31,099 bases of DNA, taken from a virus. Below, in pieces: positions 16,670 to 23,233 of the stretch. The stretch covers positions 1 to 31,099 of IMG/VR virus record IMGVR_UViG_3300046167_000361. One strand, written 5' to 3'. How positions within the stretch are numbered: the first letter of the stretch is position 1; every line of letters starts with the position of its first letter. Under the pieces are notes generated by a model, which had not been told where the DNA came from, ran no database searches, and was given only the letters and a program-made list of their open reading frames with translations. Made by a program: the position numbers and the translations under genes.

Positions 16670-16939
16670 TTAATTTATTTTAGTAACATTCATTACTCTG
16701 CCAAAACTATCTGTGTAAATATCTTTTACTCGATCCATTAAAGTGTCGTATAAGAAATCTGCTTTTATATCGTACCAAGCATTCTTGTCCCCCTCCAACT
16801 TTATGTAATCAACGCTATCCTTGTAACCTTTATAATCTCTGTAATGAACGACTGCCTTGTGGTCTGCTATTAATGATCCGATTGTCTTTGTAGTTTCGAT
16901 CGTGATCTCTTTTTTTGGAAATTGATTTGTAAAATTCAT
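16670..16939 (-). CDS. 89-residue hypothetical protein
   Basis: MNFTNQFPKKEITIETTKTI, KAVVHYRDYKGYKDSVDYIK and DRVKDIYTDSFGRVMNVTKI. A small alpha/beta protein with its own promoter (16965-16995) and the AAAAAAAAGACA leader. Unrecognised. As part of a cassette of separately promoted small genes, a host take-over or anti-defence role is conceivable but not shown. Confidence 0.6.
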   Translation of the reverse strand: MNFTNQFPKKEITIETTKTIGSLIADHKAVVHYRDYKGYKDSVDYIKLEGDKNAWYDIKADFLYDTLMDRVKDIYTDSFGRVMNVTKIN

Positions 16940-16964
16940 TGTCTTTTTTTTAATTATCTTGCGT

Positions 16965-16995
16965 TAAATATAATACGTTCCCTTTACTTATCCAA
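16965..16995 (-). promoter_or_regulatory. Bacteroidota-type promoter
   Basis: Minus strand TTG (16993-16995), 20-base spacer, TATATTTA (16965-16972). Nearly the same core as at 16621. It drives the gene at 16670-16939 and overlaps the end of the short frame at 16984-17103. Confidence 0.65.
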
Positions 16996-17103
16996 ATTTT
17001 TTAACAACTTTTTTTGTATTTTTTTTCTAACATCTAATTGTTGTTTGCTATTTGGAAACATTTTAAATGCCTTGTTATATAGTTTAAGTAACTCCAGATC
17101 CAT
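16984..17103 (-). CDS. 39-residue basic peptide
   Basis: MDLELLKLYNKAFKMFPNSK, then KKIQKKLLKNLDK. It starts 2 bases after the stop at 17106 of the upstream gene. Short and helical; coding status is uncertain because a promoter overlaps its end. Confidence 0.35.
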   Translation of the reverse strand: MDLELLKLYNKAFKMFPNSKQQLDVRKKIQKKLLKNLDK

Positions 17104-17105
17104 TG

Positions 17106-17264
17106 TTATACAAATTTTAAACATTGTTTTAAGTCCTCCAGATCCCAAAACTCAATAACTCCCTTTGTTATATTGTTAATCGTAACCTTGTCATTGTTTA
17201 ACCCAATGATCTCTGCCTTGTGATTGACTTCATCTGTTCTAATAATTTCTATTTCTGTTCTCAT
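17106..17264 (-). CDS. 52-residue hypothetical protein
   Basis: MRTEIEIIRTDEVNHKAEII, then DKVTINNITKGVIEFWDLED. It is preceded by a GC hairpin (17281-17298) and the leader AATTAAAAGACA directly before ATG. Unknown function. Confidence 0.5.
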   Translation of the reverse strand: MRTEIEIIRTDEVNHKAEIIGLNNDKVTINNITKGVIEFWDLEDLKQCLKFV

Positions 17265-17280
17265 TGTCTTTTAATTTAAA

Positions 17281-17298
17281 GGGGGTTTTTACACCCCC
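17281..17298 (-). promoter_or_regulatory. Leader hairpin upstream of the 17264 gene
   Basis: Minus strand GGGGGTGTAAAAACCCCC followed by TTTAAATTAAAAGACA and ATG. It resembles the hairpin at 16413. With three T it could be a weak terminator of the 17463 unit, or a leader structure. Confidence 0.35.
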
Positions 17299-17310
17299 AT
17301 TGTTTGTTAA

Positions 17311-17463
17311 TTATATTATTTCTAAATCGTAAATTGACTTATTCATTTCATTACATTTTTGCAATAATTTACTTGCAATAAATGTTATTTCTGAATTTGG
17401 TAATCTGTTTCCAGATTTTCTTAATTTGTTTTCAATGTAGTTTAATTTAAATTCTGCACTCAT
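17311..17463 (-). CDS. 50-residue hypothetical protein
   Basis: MSAEFKLNYIENKLRKSGNR, then LPNSEITFIASKLLQKCNEM. Predicted mostly helical. The clear promoter 36 bases upstream (17499-17528) supports the call. First gene of the cassette after the terminase. Confidence 0.55.
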   Translation of the reverse strand: MSAEFKLNYIENKLRKSGNRLPNSEITFIASKLLQKCNEMNKSIYDLEII

Positions 17464-17498
17464 AATATTGTTTTTTAAGTTTCTAATTAATTACAATA

Positions 17499-17528
17499 CA
17501 AAGATATTAAAAAAATTTAATAAAACAA
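17499..17528 (-). promoter_or_regulatory. Bacteroidota-type promoter for the small-gene cassette
   Basis: Minus strand TTG (17526-17528), 19-base spacer, TATCTTTG (17499-17506), exact TAnnTTTG. It lies in the gap after the large terminase gene. Confidence 0.8.
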
Positions 17529-17561
17529 GCATAAAGCAAAAAAAAATAAAAAAAAATTTTA

Positions 17562-18719
17562 CTAACGTATTGCGTAAGTACCATATTTTGGTCTGCCTAA
17601 CTTATTGACAATAGAATAACGCAGGGCATCAAGCGAGTGATTAAAGGCATCGATTGGTTTATTAGTTAATTGTCCATTCTTGTCCTCAATATATTTATAG
17701 TTTCTTAACTCTTTGATCATATTAATACTGTCCTCTGTAACGTGGAGTTTATATCTCCGTATCATATCAATAGACAAATTAATAGCACCCTTGTATGTTT
17801 TCTTTGCATTGAAGCCCATTCTAAATAGCTCCTCAATACTCTTCGGCTCTGCGCTATCGCACCAGATCTCGTCCCTCCGATCTAATCCTAACCTCTGCAA
17901 CTCTCTCCCAATATCTTGGTTTGTCATTCCTGTTCGGTAGATCAACTCCCTTGCATACATATTGTCTCCCTCAACGTAGGTTTCTACTAATGCCGTACTG
18001 TCGTTGCTAAAACCAAAATCAAGCCCTCTGCCGATTAGTTTTGCGTTGGGTGGTATATTGGGTACAGTATTGAAATTAAACACCAGAGCACGACTCTTAC
18101 CACGCTCTCCCAAGCCATAAACCCTCCAATAGTTCTCGTCAATATTTTTTAATCTCTCAATCTCATCAATCAAAGTGGACTCCAGAAACGGATTGTCCCT
18201 GTATGTAGTTTGGTAAAACTCTACGTCCTCCCTTGTTAATACCTTGTCATATATCCAATGGTACTCTTCACTTGGATTGTAGTCGATAATTATTTTTTCT
18301 GTTGTTCTGAATATCAACTGTTGCCAATCCTCAAAATTCAACTCATTCGCCTCGTTTATAAATAGTAGGTTTCTTTTTCGTCCTCGTATCTTGGTAGGTT
18401 GATCCAAACTAATAAACTCAACACGATTGTTGTTTAAGTAATACTCGTGTGTACTCTTAATATGTAACTCCTCAAAATATAGATTGTTCTGTTTGAGTAT
18501 ATCGTAGAAATCTCGCATCACAGTCCCACGAACTGCAGGAAATGTTTTCCGTACTATCGTAATTGTTTTCCCCTCATTCTTTACGCAATAATCAAATATA
18601 AGCCACAATAAGATGTTGTAGGTTTTTCCAGATCTTGTGCCTCCCTGTTCAACTACAATCTTTTTTGTACTATCTTGTAAATGTTCGTAAACTACGTTAC
18701 TCCGTATCTTCGTCTTCAA
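17562..18719 (-). CDS. terL: Terminase large subunit
   Basis: 385 residues, Terminase_3-like. Walker A GGTRSGKT at 26-33, Walker B NLLFINEAN at about 117-125 with the catalytic Glu at 123. The C-terminal RNase H-type nuclease shows Asp234 in RGLDFGFSND, Asp288 in WCDSAEPKS and Asp357/364 in DAFNHSLDALRYS. It pumps DNA into the prohead and cuts the concatemer. It overlaps the small subunit gene by 23 bases. The length is on the short side of the usual range but all motifs are present. The start ATG 18719 gives MKTKIRSNVVYEHLQDSTKK, a typical N terminus. Confidence 0.95.
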   Translation of the reverse strand: MKTKIRSNVVYEHLQDSTKKIVVEQGGTRSGKTYNILLWLIFDYCVKNEGKTITIVRKTFPAVRGTVMRDFYDILKQNNLYFEELHIKSTHEYYLNNNRVEFISLDQPTKIRGRKRNLLFINEANELNFEDWQQLIFRTTEKIIIDYNPSEEYHWIYDKVLTREDVEFYQTTYRDNPFLESTLIDEIERLKNIDENYWRVYGLGERGKSRALVFNFNTVPNIPPNAKLIGRGLDFGFSNDSTALVETYVEGDNMYARELIYRTGMTNQDIGRELQRLGLDRRDEIWCDSAEPKSIEELFRMGFNAKKTYKGAINLSIDMIRRYKLHVTEDSINMIKELRNYKYIEDKNGQLTNKPIDAFNHSLDALRYSIVNKLGRPKYGTYAIR

Positions 18720-19056
18720 TCTTTTTAATTATTTCAACATCAAAAAGTTTAGTCCCCTCAAATCCTGTAATCTCTTGCCTCTCAACGTAACCTCTCTTTT
18801 TTCCTTTGGTCTTTAAATAGAAAATAGTAGCCGATGTGCTACCCTCTCGAATTTGTTTGTGTAATTGACTCTCTGCAAAATCTAATGTTATATTGCTGAT
18901 GTCCTCAACCTCTCGTTTGAAATCTGGATCATCTTTTAACCATTGGTAAAATTGTGTTCGACCAATGCCCACCTTTTTACAAGCCGTTGTTACAACTCCT
19001 AAACTTTGCTCCAATGCTTGAATTATTGCTTTTTTATGTTGTTCGGTTTTGTTCAT
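18697..19056 (-). CDS. terS: Terminase small subunit
   Basis: 119 residues. An N-terminal helix-turn-helix (KKAIIQALEQSLGVVTTACK, KVGIGRTQFYQWLKDDPDFK) and a helical oligomerisation region (SQLHKQIREGSTSATIFYLK) followed by TKGKKRGYVERQ, typical of phage small terminases of the HTH/'YQWL..D..F' kind. It recognises the packaging site and recruits the large subunit, which overlaps its end. The start follows the glycosyltransferase stop directly (TAAATG). Confidence 0.85.
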   Translation of the reverse strand: MNKTEQHKKAIIQALEQSLGVVTTACKKVGIGRTQFYQWLKDDPDFKREVEDISNITLDFAESQLHKQIREGSTSATIFYLKTKGKKRGYVERQEITGFEGTKLFDVEIIKKIEDEDTE

Positions 19057-19794
19057 TTACATTCCTTTTATTGGCACTTTCATTATTGGGTTGTAATCAA
19101 AACTTCTCTTGCTCGTGTTATCCATTTTAATAACATCTTTCCCCCATTTTCTTTGTAAATCAAAAAATTGACTCTTTTCGTAATCTAAATTTCTGTATGC
19201 CGCACAACCTCCTGCCTGTTCTGATTGTTTAACTTGGTAATGAGCAAAATTAAATCTCAAACAACCTCCATTGGTTTTTATGTGTTGTAATGTTATATCG
19301 TAATCCTCTTTTAAAGGTAATGCCTCATCGTATCGTATTTTATTTTTAAGGTGCGCTTGAAATGGTCCACCTATGTATTGTAATGTTCCAAAAGGCGAGT
19401 ACTCCCTGTATGCTCCTTTGTCCGTTACACAATTCAACCCCCAAAACTTAAAACCAAACTCATTGCAAAGTATTGATGCATTCTCGCAAAACTCCTCCAA
19501 CTCTTCTGGCTTAAAAACTTTTTTCTTTTGATCTTGCCACCTCCCAACTCCAGAGCAGTCATCGTCCAAAATTACAAGGCAATCAGCATCGTCAAACAAG
19601 TTGTCTAATATCCAATTTCTAACTCTGCAGAGGTTTCCCTGTGCGCTATCTGGACAAACAACAATATCGTTGCCATTTTTCCTATATGCCTCTGCCTCGC
19701 TTTCCTTGACTACTAATTTGACAAAAGGGTATTTTTTTTGTGTAATACTCTTCTCTGGTCTTTTATAACTTGGTGCATAAAATTTAACTCTCAT
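19057..19794 (-). CDS. GT-A glycosyltransferase-like protein, possibly DNA-modifying
   Basis: 245 residues. The N terminus MRVKFYAPSYKRPEKSITQK, then GNLCRVRNWILDNLFDDADC and VILDDDCSG with DDD at 77-79 fits a GT-A nucleotide-sugar enzyme with a DxD metal motif. A later KEDYDITLQHIK (about 162-173) and FNFAHYQVKQ are in the right place for the acceptor/catalytic acidic region. By eye it resembles the phage glycosyltransferases described beside TET/JBP oxygenases (TAGT-type). No oxygenase or DNA methyltransferase is seen in the window, so the acceptor is unknown: DNA base, protein or host glycan. It overlaps the ParB-like gene by 11 bases and precedes the terminase, which favours a job on phage DNA before packaging. 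That job is inference. Confidence 0.65.
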   Translation of the reverse strand: MRVKFYAPSYKRPEKSITQKKYPFVKLVVKESEAEAYRKNGNDIVVCPDSAQGNLCRVRNWILDNLFDDADCLVILDDDCSGVGRWQDQKKKVFKPEELEEFCENASILCNEFGFKFWGLNCVTDKGAYREYSPFGTLQYIGGPFQAHLKNKIRYDEALPLKEDYDITLQHIKTNGGCLRFNFAHYQVKQSEQAGGCAAYRNLDYEKSQFFDLQRKWGKDVIKMDNTSKRSFDYNPIMKVPIKGM

Positions 19795-20401
19795 TCTTAA
19801 TTCTGTTTATAGCTTCAACTCCATTAAGTACTCGTCCTGTTCCTTTGCTCCATTCTTTACCATTGGCTCGCCTCGCAGTTTCTGTCTGTAATCCAAATAT
19901 CGTTTTAGCCTGTAACCAATCAATGTCCTTGTCGAACTTCAAAACAAGGTAATTGCTTTCCGCATCTAATTCAGTTGCAAATATATTTTCTGTGTCTATA
20001 TTGTCTGGGTTAGTCATCTCCTCAACCTCTTCATCAGTAAAGGGTACATCTACACCCCAATCGCTTAATTTGTCGGTGTCCCACTCATTCGCTAGTTGGT
20101 CCCAATCCCATTCGCCAAAACCAACGTTATCTTTAATAATAAACTCTTGTTGTTGTTCATCTGTTAAATCTTTGGCTTGTATAATGTAAACCTCTTCTAA
20201 ACCTGCCTCCAGACTTGCCTTGTAACGCATATTTCCTCCCAATATAACATTGTCCTTGTTTACTACTATTGGTCGTATTTTTAGCATCTCTGGAAATTGT
20301 CGTATGCTCTTAACTAATTTCCCAAACTTGAAATCCTTAATAATTCGTGGGTTAGCCTTGTTTGGTTTAACGCTTGTTATTTTTACTTTTTTGATTTGCA
20401 T
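19784..20401 (-). CDS. ParB-like nuclease-domain protein
   Basis: 205 residues. An N-terminal ParB/Srx-fold domain: KANPRIIKDFKFGKLVKSIR, then IRPIVVNKDNVILGGNMRYK (residues ~42-61, a variant of the ParB 'GERRYRA' box) and EEVYIIQAKDLTDEQQQEFI. After it comes IIKDNVGFGEWDWDQLANEW, common in phage ParB proteins linked with DNA-modifying enzymes. There is no ParB helix-turn-helix and no ParA gene, so plasmid partition is unlikely. The ParB fold can bind CTP or nucleotide-like ligands; here it may assist base modification or packaging with the overlapping glycosyltransferase. The gene begins the terminase operon behind motif D. Confidence 0.75.
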   Translation of the reverse strand: MQIKKVKITSVKPNKANPRIIKDFKFGKLVKSIRQFPEMLKIRPIVVNKDNVILGGNMRYKASLEAGLEEVYIIQAKDLTDEQQQEFIIKDNVGFGEWDWDQLANEWDTDKLSDWGVDVPFTDEEVEEMTNPDNIDTENIFATELDAESNYLVLKFDKDIDWLQAKTIFGLQTETARRANGKEWSKGTGRVLNGVEAINRIKNES

Positions 20402-20403
20402 AA

Positions 20404-20413
20404 CTCTATAACG
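20404..20413 (-). promoter_or_regulatory. Late leader/promoter motif, copy D
   Basis: Minus strand CGTTATAGAG, then TT and the ATG at 20401. One C/G and one A/G difference from the other copies. It heads the ParB/glycosyltransferase/terminase operon. Confidence 0.4.
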
Positions 20414-20432
20414 ATTTTTTAAATTTATTTTA
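20407..20432 (-). repeat. 26-base direct repeat, copy 2
   Basis: Identical to 15168-15193. Its upstream end includes the stop codon of the DnaA-like gene (20425-20427), and it ends 5 bases before the ATG of the ParB-like gene. Confidence 0.85.
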
Positions 20433-20844
20433 TAACTTCAATCTCTTCTGCCCTAACCTCTTCGTATGCCGTCTGCACTATGTCATACACCGCATCAACA
20501 TCACTATTATTTAGTTTAGGTAAAGCACTCTGAATAAAAGCAACTCTATTGTTTTGACCTCCTACGCTATCCAAATATTTTAAAAATCTACTTTCCAGAT
20601 CTTTGTTAAATCTTATATAAACAGGGTAATTTTTTATTGCGTGTAATACTGTTGCGTGGTTAGGTCTATATCCTGTTGATCTCTCAACTTCATTAACTAT
20701 GTCTGTTAATCTCATTCTGCAATAAGTGTATAGGTAATAATAAAAAACTGCTCTCGCCTCAACGTATTCTCTCTTCCTTGTGTGTTTAAATAGTTTTAGG
20801 TTAAATTCAAAACTAAAATCATTTATTGTCTTTTTTAAATTCAT
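20425..20844 (-). CDS. Stand-alone DnaA domain IV-like protein
   Basis: 139 residues. Residues ~23-75 match the DNA-binding domain IV of DnaA: KREYVEARAVFYYYLYTYCR, MRLTDIVNEVERSTG, then YRPNHATVLHAIKNY. The last aligns with the DnaA signature 'RDHTTVLHA'; His63, Thr65 and Val66 are kept, while the usual Asp is Asn62. There is no AAA+ domain. It could bind DnaA boxes to compete with or redirect the host initiator, or recognise a phage origin. The C-terminal half is acidic and helical. It lies between the RecE-like exonuclease and the packaging operon. Confidence 0.75.
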   Translation of the reverse strand: MNLKKTINDFSFEFNLKLFKHTRKREYVEARAVFYYYLYTYCRMRLTDIVNEVERSTGYRPNHATVLHAIKNYPVYIRFNKDLESRFLKYLDSVGGQNNRVAFIQSALPKLNNSDVDAVYDIVQTAYEEVRAEEIEVIK

Positions 20845-20846
20845 TT

Positions 20847-21620
20847 TTATAATGTTCCGTTAATAATATAATTGTCCAACTCTGGCTCTCCAGAAGTAAA
20901 AAAATCTTTGTAGATCTGAATTCCGTATTGTACTTTCCTTTCGCCCTCCAAATAAAACTCCTCACTCACATCAAAAACTCCAATGTCTAAACTCCCCTTG
21001 TCAATAACCAGAAATTTAAAATCCGAGTAATGAACATTGAATAAATTGCAATAAAGGTACACCTGTATATCGTAACCATATTTTTTTGCTGAATAAGGAA
21101 ATGCCTTGATGTCGCTTGTCGTCTTAATGTCTGTGATCCCTTTGTTAGTTAGTATATCTGCTTTCCCTCTGAACGGTACACCCATAACCTCGCCCAATAT
21201 CGGCACCTCAAAACTCGCACCGCTTAACATTCGCAAAGCAACTTCATTCTTTAATAAAGCATCAGCGACTCTCTCCGCATTCTCTTTTTCTGTTCTCGTA
21301 TATACAACTCCAAACTCTGCTTTTGCCTCCTTGTATGCCTTTGCATTCTTACTTGCCACATCTACAAAATGAAACTTCTCCCACTTCTCTGGCTCTAATA
21401 TTAAGGTATGTAACAACGTTCCGTCTCTCAATCCTTGACTCTCTGCTTGTCCATACTTGGTAATGTAATGGTATTTCTTTGGACTATCAACCAATAGCTT
21501 TATGCTACTGCTACTCAACGCAAGTCTGTTTAACTCTCCGTAATAAAACTCATCGTCTGTCATTCTCTCAATGACTTTTGCCTTGTCGTATTTCTTTTGA
21601 TCTAATAATTGAATTTTCAT
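20847..21620 (-). CDS. RecE-like 5'-3' exonuclease (PD-(D/E)XK)
   Basis: 257 residues. LSSSSIKLLVDSPKKYHYIT and DGTLLHTLILEP (His71) open the fold; VPFRGKADIL (Lys153, Asp155) and ITDIKTTSD (Asp164, Lys166) form the active site; YGYDIQVYLYCNLF completes the motif set. This is the exodeoxyribonuclease VIII/RecE C-terminal type, which resects double-stranded ends to give 3' single strands for annealing. The partner would be the annealing-protein candidate at 26466, unusually far away. The start overlaps the upstream gene stop as ATGA. Confidence 0.85.
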   Translation of the reverse strand: MKIQLLDQKKYDKAKVIERMTDDEFYYGELNRLALSSSSIKLLVDSPKKYHYITKYGQAESQGLRDGTLLHTLILEPEKWEKFHFVDVASKNAKAYKEAKAEFGVVYTRTEKENAERVADALLKNEVALRMLSGASFEVPILGEVMGVPFRGKADILTNKGITDIKTTSDIKAFPYSAKKYGYDIQVYLYCNLFNVHYSDFKFLVIDKGSLDIGVFDVSEEFYLEGERKVQYGIQIYKDFFTSGEPELDNYIINGTL

Positions 21621-21766
21621 TTTTTAAAGTATTTCTTTTTAACAACAGACCACCAAAGCCCTATTTGATTAAAATTAATAAATTCCTCTTTTGTTAATAC
21701 GTGAACGTGTCCTGTCTTATCTATGTACGTCCAAAGTCCTGTTTCTAATTTTTTAAATGTTTTCAT
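21617..21766 (-). CDS. 49-residue hypothetical protein
   Basis: MKTFKKLETGLWTYIDKTGH, then VHVLTKEEFINFNQIGLWWS. It has the AATTTAAAAGATAAAAAAA leader and a coupled ATGA with the exonuclease gene. Unknown function. Confidence 0.6.
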   Translation of the reverse strand: MKTFKKLETGLWTYIDKTGHVHVLTKEEFINFNQIGLWWSVVKKKYFKK

Positions 21767-21782
21767 TTTTTTATCTTTTAAA

Positions 21783-21908
21783 TTATCTCATATCGCCCTC
21801 AAAACAACTCCCACTGCAATACTGCTTGTCATCGTACATTGGCTTTCCACAAAAACTGCATTCGTAATCTGGCTCATAAGCAGGGTTTCCGTAATCTACT
21901 ATCTCCAT
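21783..21908 (-). CDS. 41-residue zinc-ribbon-like protein
   Basis: MEIVDYGNPAYEPDYECSFC, then GKPMYDDKQYCSGSCFEGDM. Cys17-x2-Cys20 and Cys31-x3-Cys35 form one probable zinc site. Very small; could be a DNA- or protein-binding knuckle. The next gene starts 16 bases downstream. Confidence 0.55.
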   Translation of the reverse strand: MEIVDYGNPAYEPDYECSFCGKPMYDDKQYCSGSCFEGDMR

Positions 21909-21910
21909 TT

Positions 21911-22102
21911 TTATAAGTTTTCCATTATTTGATAAAGTGAATTGTCATATCTGTTGCCGTTACCCAACGCTTGATCCAATCCGTAACAACCATACGCTTT
22001 ATAGTTATTGTAATACTCTGTTCCTCTCAACGTCTGATCGATTAACTCTTTTGCCTCCTCGATCATTTCGATTGCCTCTTGTAAATTTTCAAATCTATTC
22101 AT
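21911..22102 (-). CDS. 63-residue conserved-looking phage protein
   Basis: FENLQEAIEMIEEAKELIDQ, then YNNYKAYGCYGLDQALGNGN and a final NSLYQIMENL. An N-terminal helix plus a Gly/Tyr-rich turn; I have seen similar short proteins in Bacteroidota phages without a function. Expressed from the promoter at 22136-22165. Confidence 0.6.
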   Translation of the reverse strand: MNRFENLQEAIEMIEEAKELIDQTLRGTEYYNNYKAYGCYGLDQALGNGNRYDNSLYQIMENL

Positions 22103-22135
22103 TTTTTTGTCTTTTGAATTATTAATTAACTACGT

Positions 22136-22165
22136 TAAAGATATTAAATTTTTTTAATATAACAA
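22136..22165 (-). promoter_or_regulatory. Bacteroidota-type promoter
   Basis: Minus strand TTG (22163-22165), 19-base spacer, TATCTTTA (22136-22143). It drives the genes from 22102 through the RecE-like and DnaA-like proteins, since no terminator follows. Confidence 0.75.
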
Positions 22166-22173
22166 GCACTTTG

Positions 22174-22470
22174 TTAAATTTTTTTCCAAATTTTTAATTC
22201 TCTCTCCAACTCTTCAATTTTTATCTCTGCTTTTCTGGATCTTAATACGGCTCTGTTTTTATCCTCTCTGTATTGACTCATTGCCTTGTCGTACATTTTA
22301 CGATCCATTTGCAGGTTGTTTACGTAAAAGAAAATCCTTGCTATGGCTTTACTCATTTCGGTCAAAGTAGGGGTTTCTTTTTTCTTGCATTGATCCAGAA
22401 TAAGAGTACTCAACATCTCAATGTCAGTTAAGTACTCCATATCTTTTAATAGGTCTATTTTAGCATTCAT
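22174..22470 (-). CDS. 98-residue helical protein
   Basis: The ATG at 22470 is preferred over a TTG two codons upstream. MNAKIDLLKDMEYLTDIEML, then KKETPTLTEMSKAIARIFFY, then a coiled-coil end (KAEIKIEELERELKIWKKI). It overlaps the 58-residue gene upstream. No recognisable domain. Confidence 0.6.
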   Translation of the reverse strand: MNAKIDLLKDMEYLTDIEMLSTLILDQCKKKETPTLTEMSKAIARIFFYVNNLQMDRKMYDKAMSQYREDKNRAVLRSRKAEIKIEELERELKIWKKI

Positions 22471-22636
22471 CTCCAAAAGCCTCTTGCAACTTTAACTCTT
22501 CTTTTGCCTCCTCCAATTTCTTGGTAAATAACTCAATCAAGCACTTTGCTTTTTCAACCTTTGATGTATGGTAATCTAATTCCCATTTAGCATCTTTTAA
22601 CTCCTTTTCGTAAATCTCGATAAATTGTGTCTTCAT
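22460..22636 (-). CDS. 58-residue coiled-coil protein
   Basis: MKTQFIEIYEKELKDAKWEL, then KAKCLIELFTKKLEEAKEEL. Charged heptad-like pattern. It overlaps the next gene by 11 bases, which supports translation. Unknown function. Confidence 0.5.
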   Translation of the reverse strand: MKTQFIEIYEKELKDAKWELDYHTSKVEKAKCLIELFTKKLEEAKEELKLQEAFGDEC

Positions 22637-22646
22637 ATCTATTAAA

Positions 22647-22925
22647 TTAATTGTTATAAACTATTCTACTATTTTGTAATACTTCTAATTTCTTTTTAAA
22701 ATCTCCTTTGATCTTTCCGCATAGTGGGTACAACTCTGTAACAACCTTTGTCCCTGCTTTTAATTTTTTATTCTTGTAACTCCAATCCTCTGTCAGCACC
22801 ATTTCTTTGCGACCACAGTAACCCATAGTCTCTCTGTCTGGATTTTCTAACTTAATACTTCCGTAATATTTATTTTGGTACATAATATCCATATGGTAGC
22901 CAAACGTTTCAAATATCTTGTCCAT
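22647..22925 (-). CDS. 92-residue hypothetical protein
   Basis: MDKIFETFGYHMDIMYQNKY, GYCGRKEMVLTEDWSYKNKK and GTKVVTELYPLCGKIKGDFK. A small alpha/beta protein of a sort I associate with other Bacteroidota phages, function unknown. It starts 4 bases after the stop of the upstream gene. Confidence 0.6.
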   Translation of the reverse strand: MDKIFETFGYHMDIMYQNKYYGSIKLENPDRETMGYCGRKEMVLTEDWSYKNKKLKAGTKVVTELYPLCGKIKGDFKKKLEVLQNSRIVYNN

Positions 22926-22929
22926 TATC

Positions 22930-23142
22930 TTAATATTTTAAATCGTCTAACTTTAATTTTTCCTCAAACTCCCAAAAATCTGCTCCGTTATGCTCTTCTA
23001 AAATATGATTAACAATATCAACACATTTTTGAGCATCTATATTTTTATAGGTTGGGTTTAATAAATCGGAAATGTCATAACCATTCATAGCATAAGTTTC
23101 TACCATTTTAACGTATGCTCTTTTTGTAACTTTTAAATTCAT
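22930..23142 (-). CDS. 70-residue hypothetical protein
   Basis: MNLKVTKRAYVKMVETYAMN, GYDISDLLNPTYKNIDAQKC and an acidic end (EHNGADFWEFEEKLKLDDLK). Directly behind a promoter (23173-23202) and the leader ACTTAAAAGATAAAAAG. Unknown function. Confidence 0.6.
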   Translation of the reverse strand: MNLKVTKRAYVKMVETYAMNGYDISDLLNPTYKNIDAQKCVDIVNHILEEHNGADFWEFEEKLKLDDLKY

Positions 23143-23172
23143 CTTTTTATCTTTTAAGTATTAATTCTTTGA

Positions 23173-23202
23173 CAAATATAAAACGTATAAACGACTTATC
23201 AA
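23173..23202 (-). promoter_or_regulatory. Bacteroidota-type promoter
   Basis: Minus strand TTG (23200-23202), 19-base spacer, TATATTTG (23173-23180), exact TAnnTTTG. It drives the genes from 23142 downwards. Confidence 0.75.
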
Positions 23203-23233
23203 AATTTTTTAATAAAAAAAGGTAAAAAAAATG

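Noticed and set aside
19784-20401. ParB as a plasmid partition gene (phage-plasmid)
   Set aside because: No ParA gene, no ParB helix-turn-helix and no visible parS-like palindrome cluster; the operon continues into the terminase.
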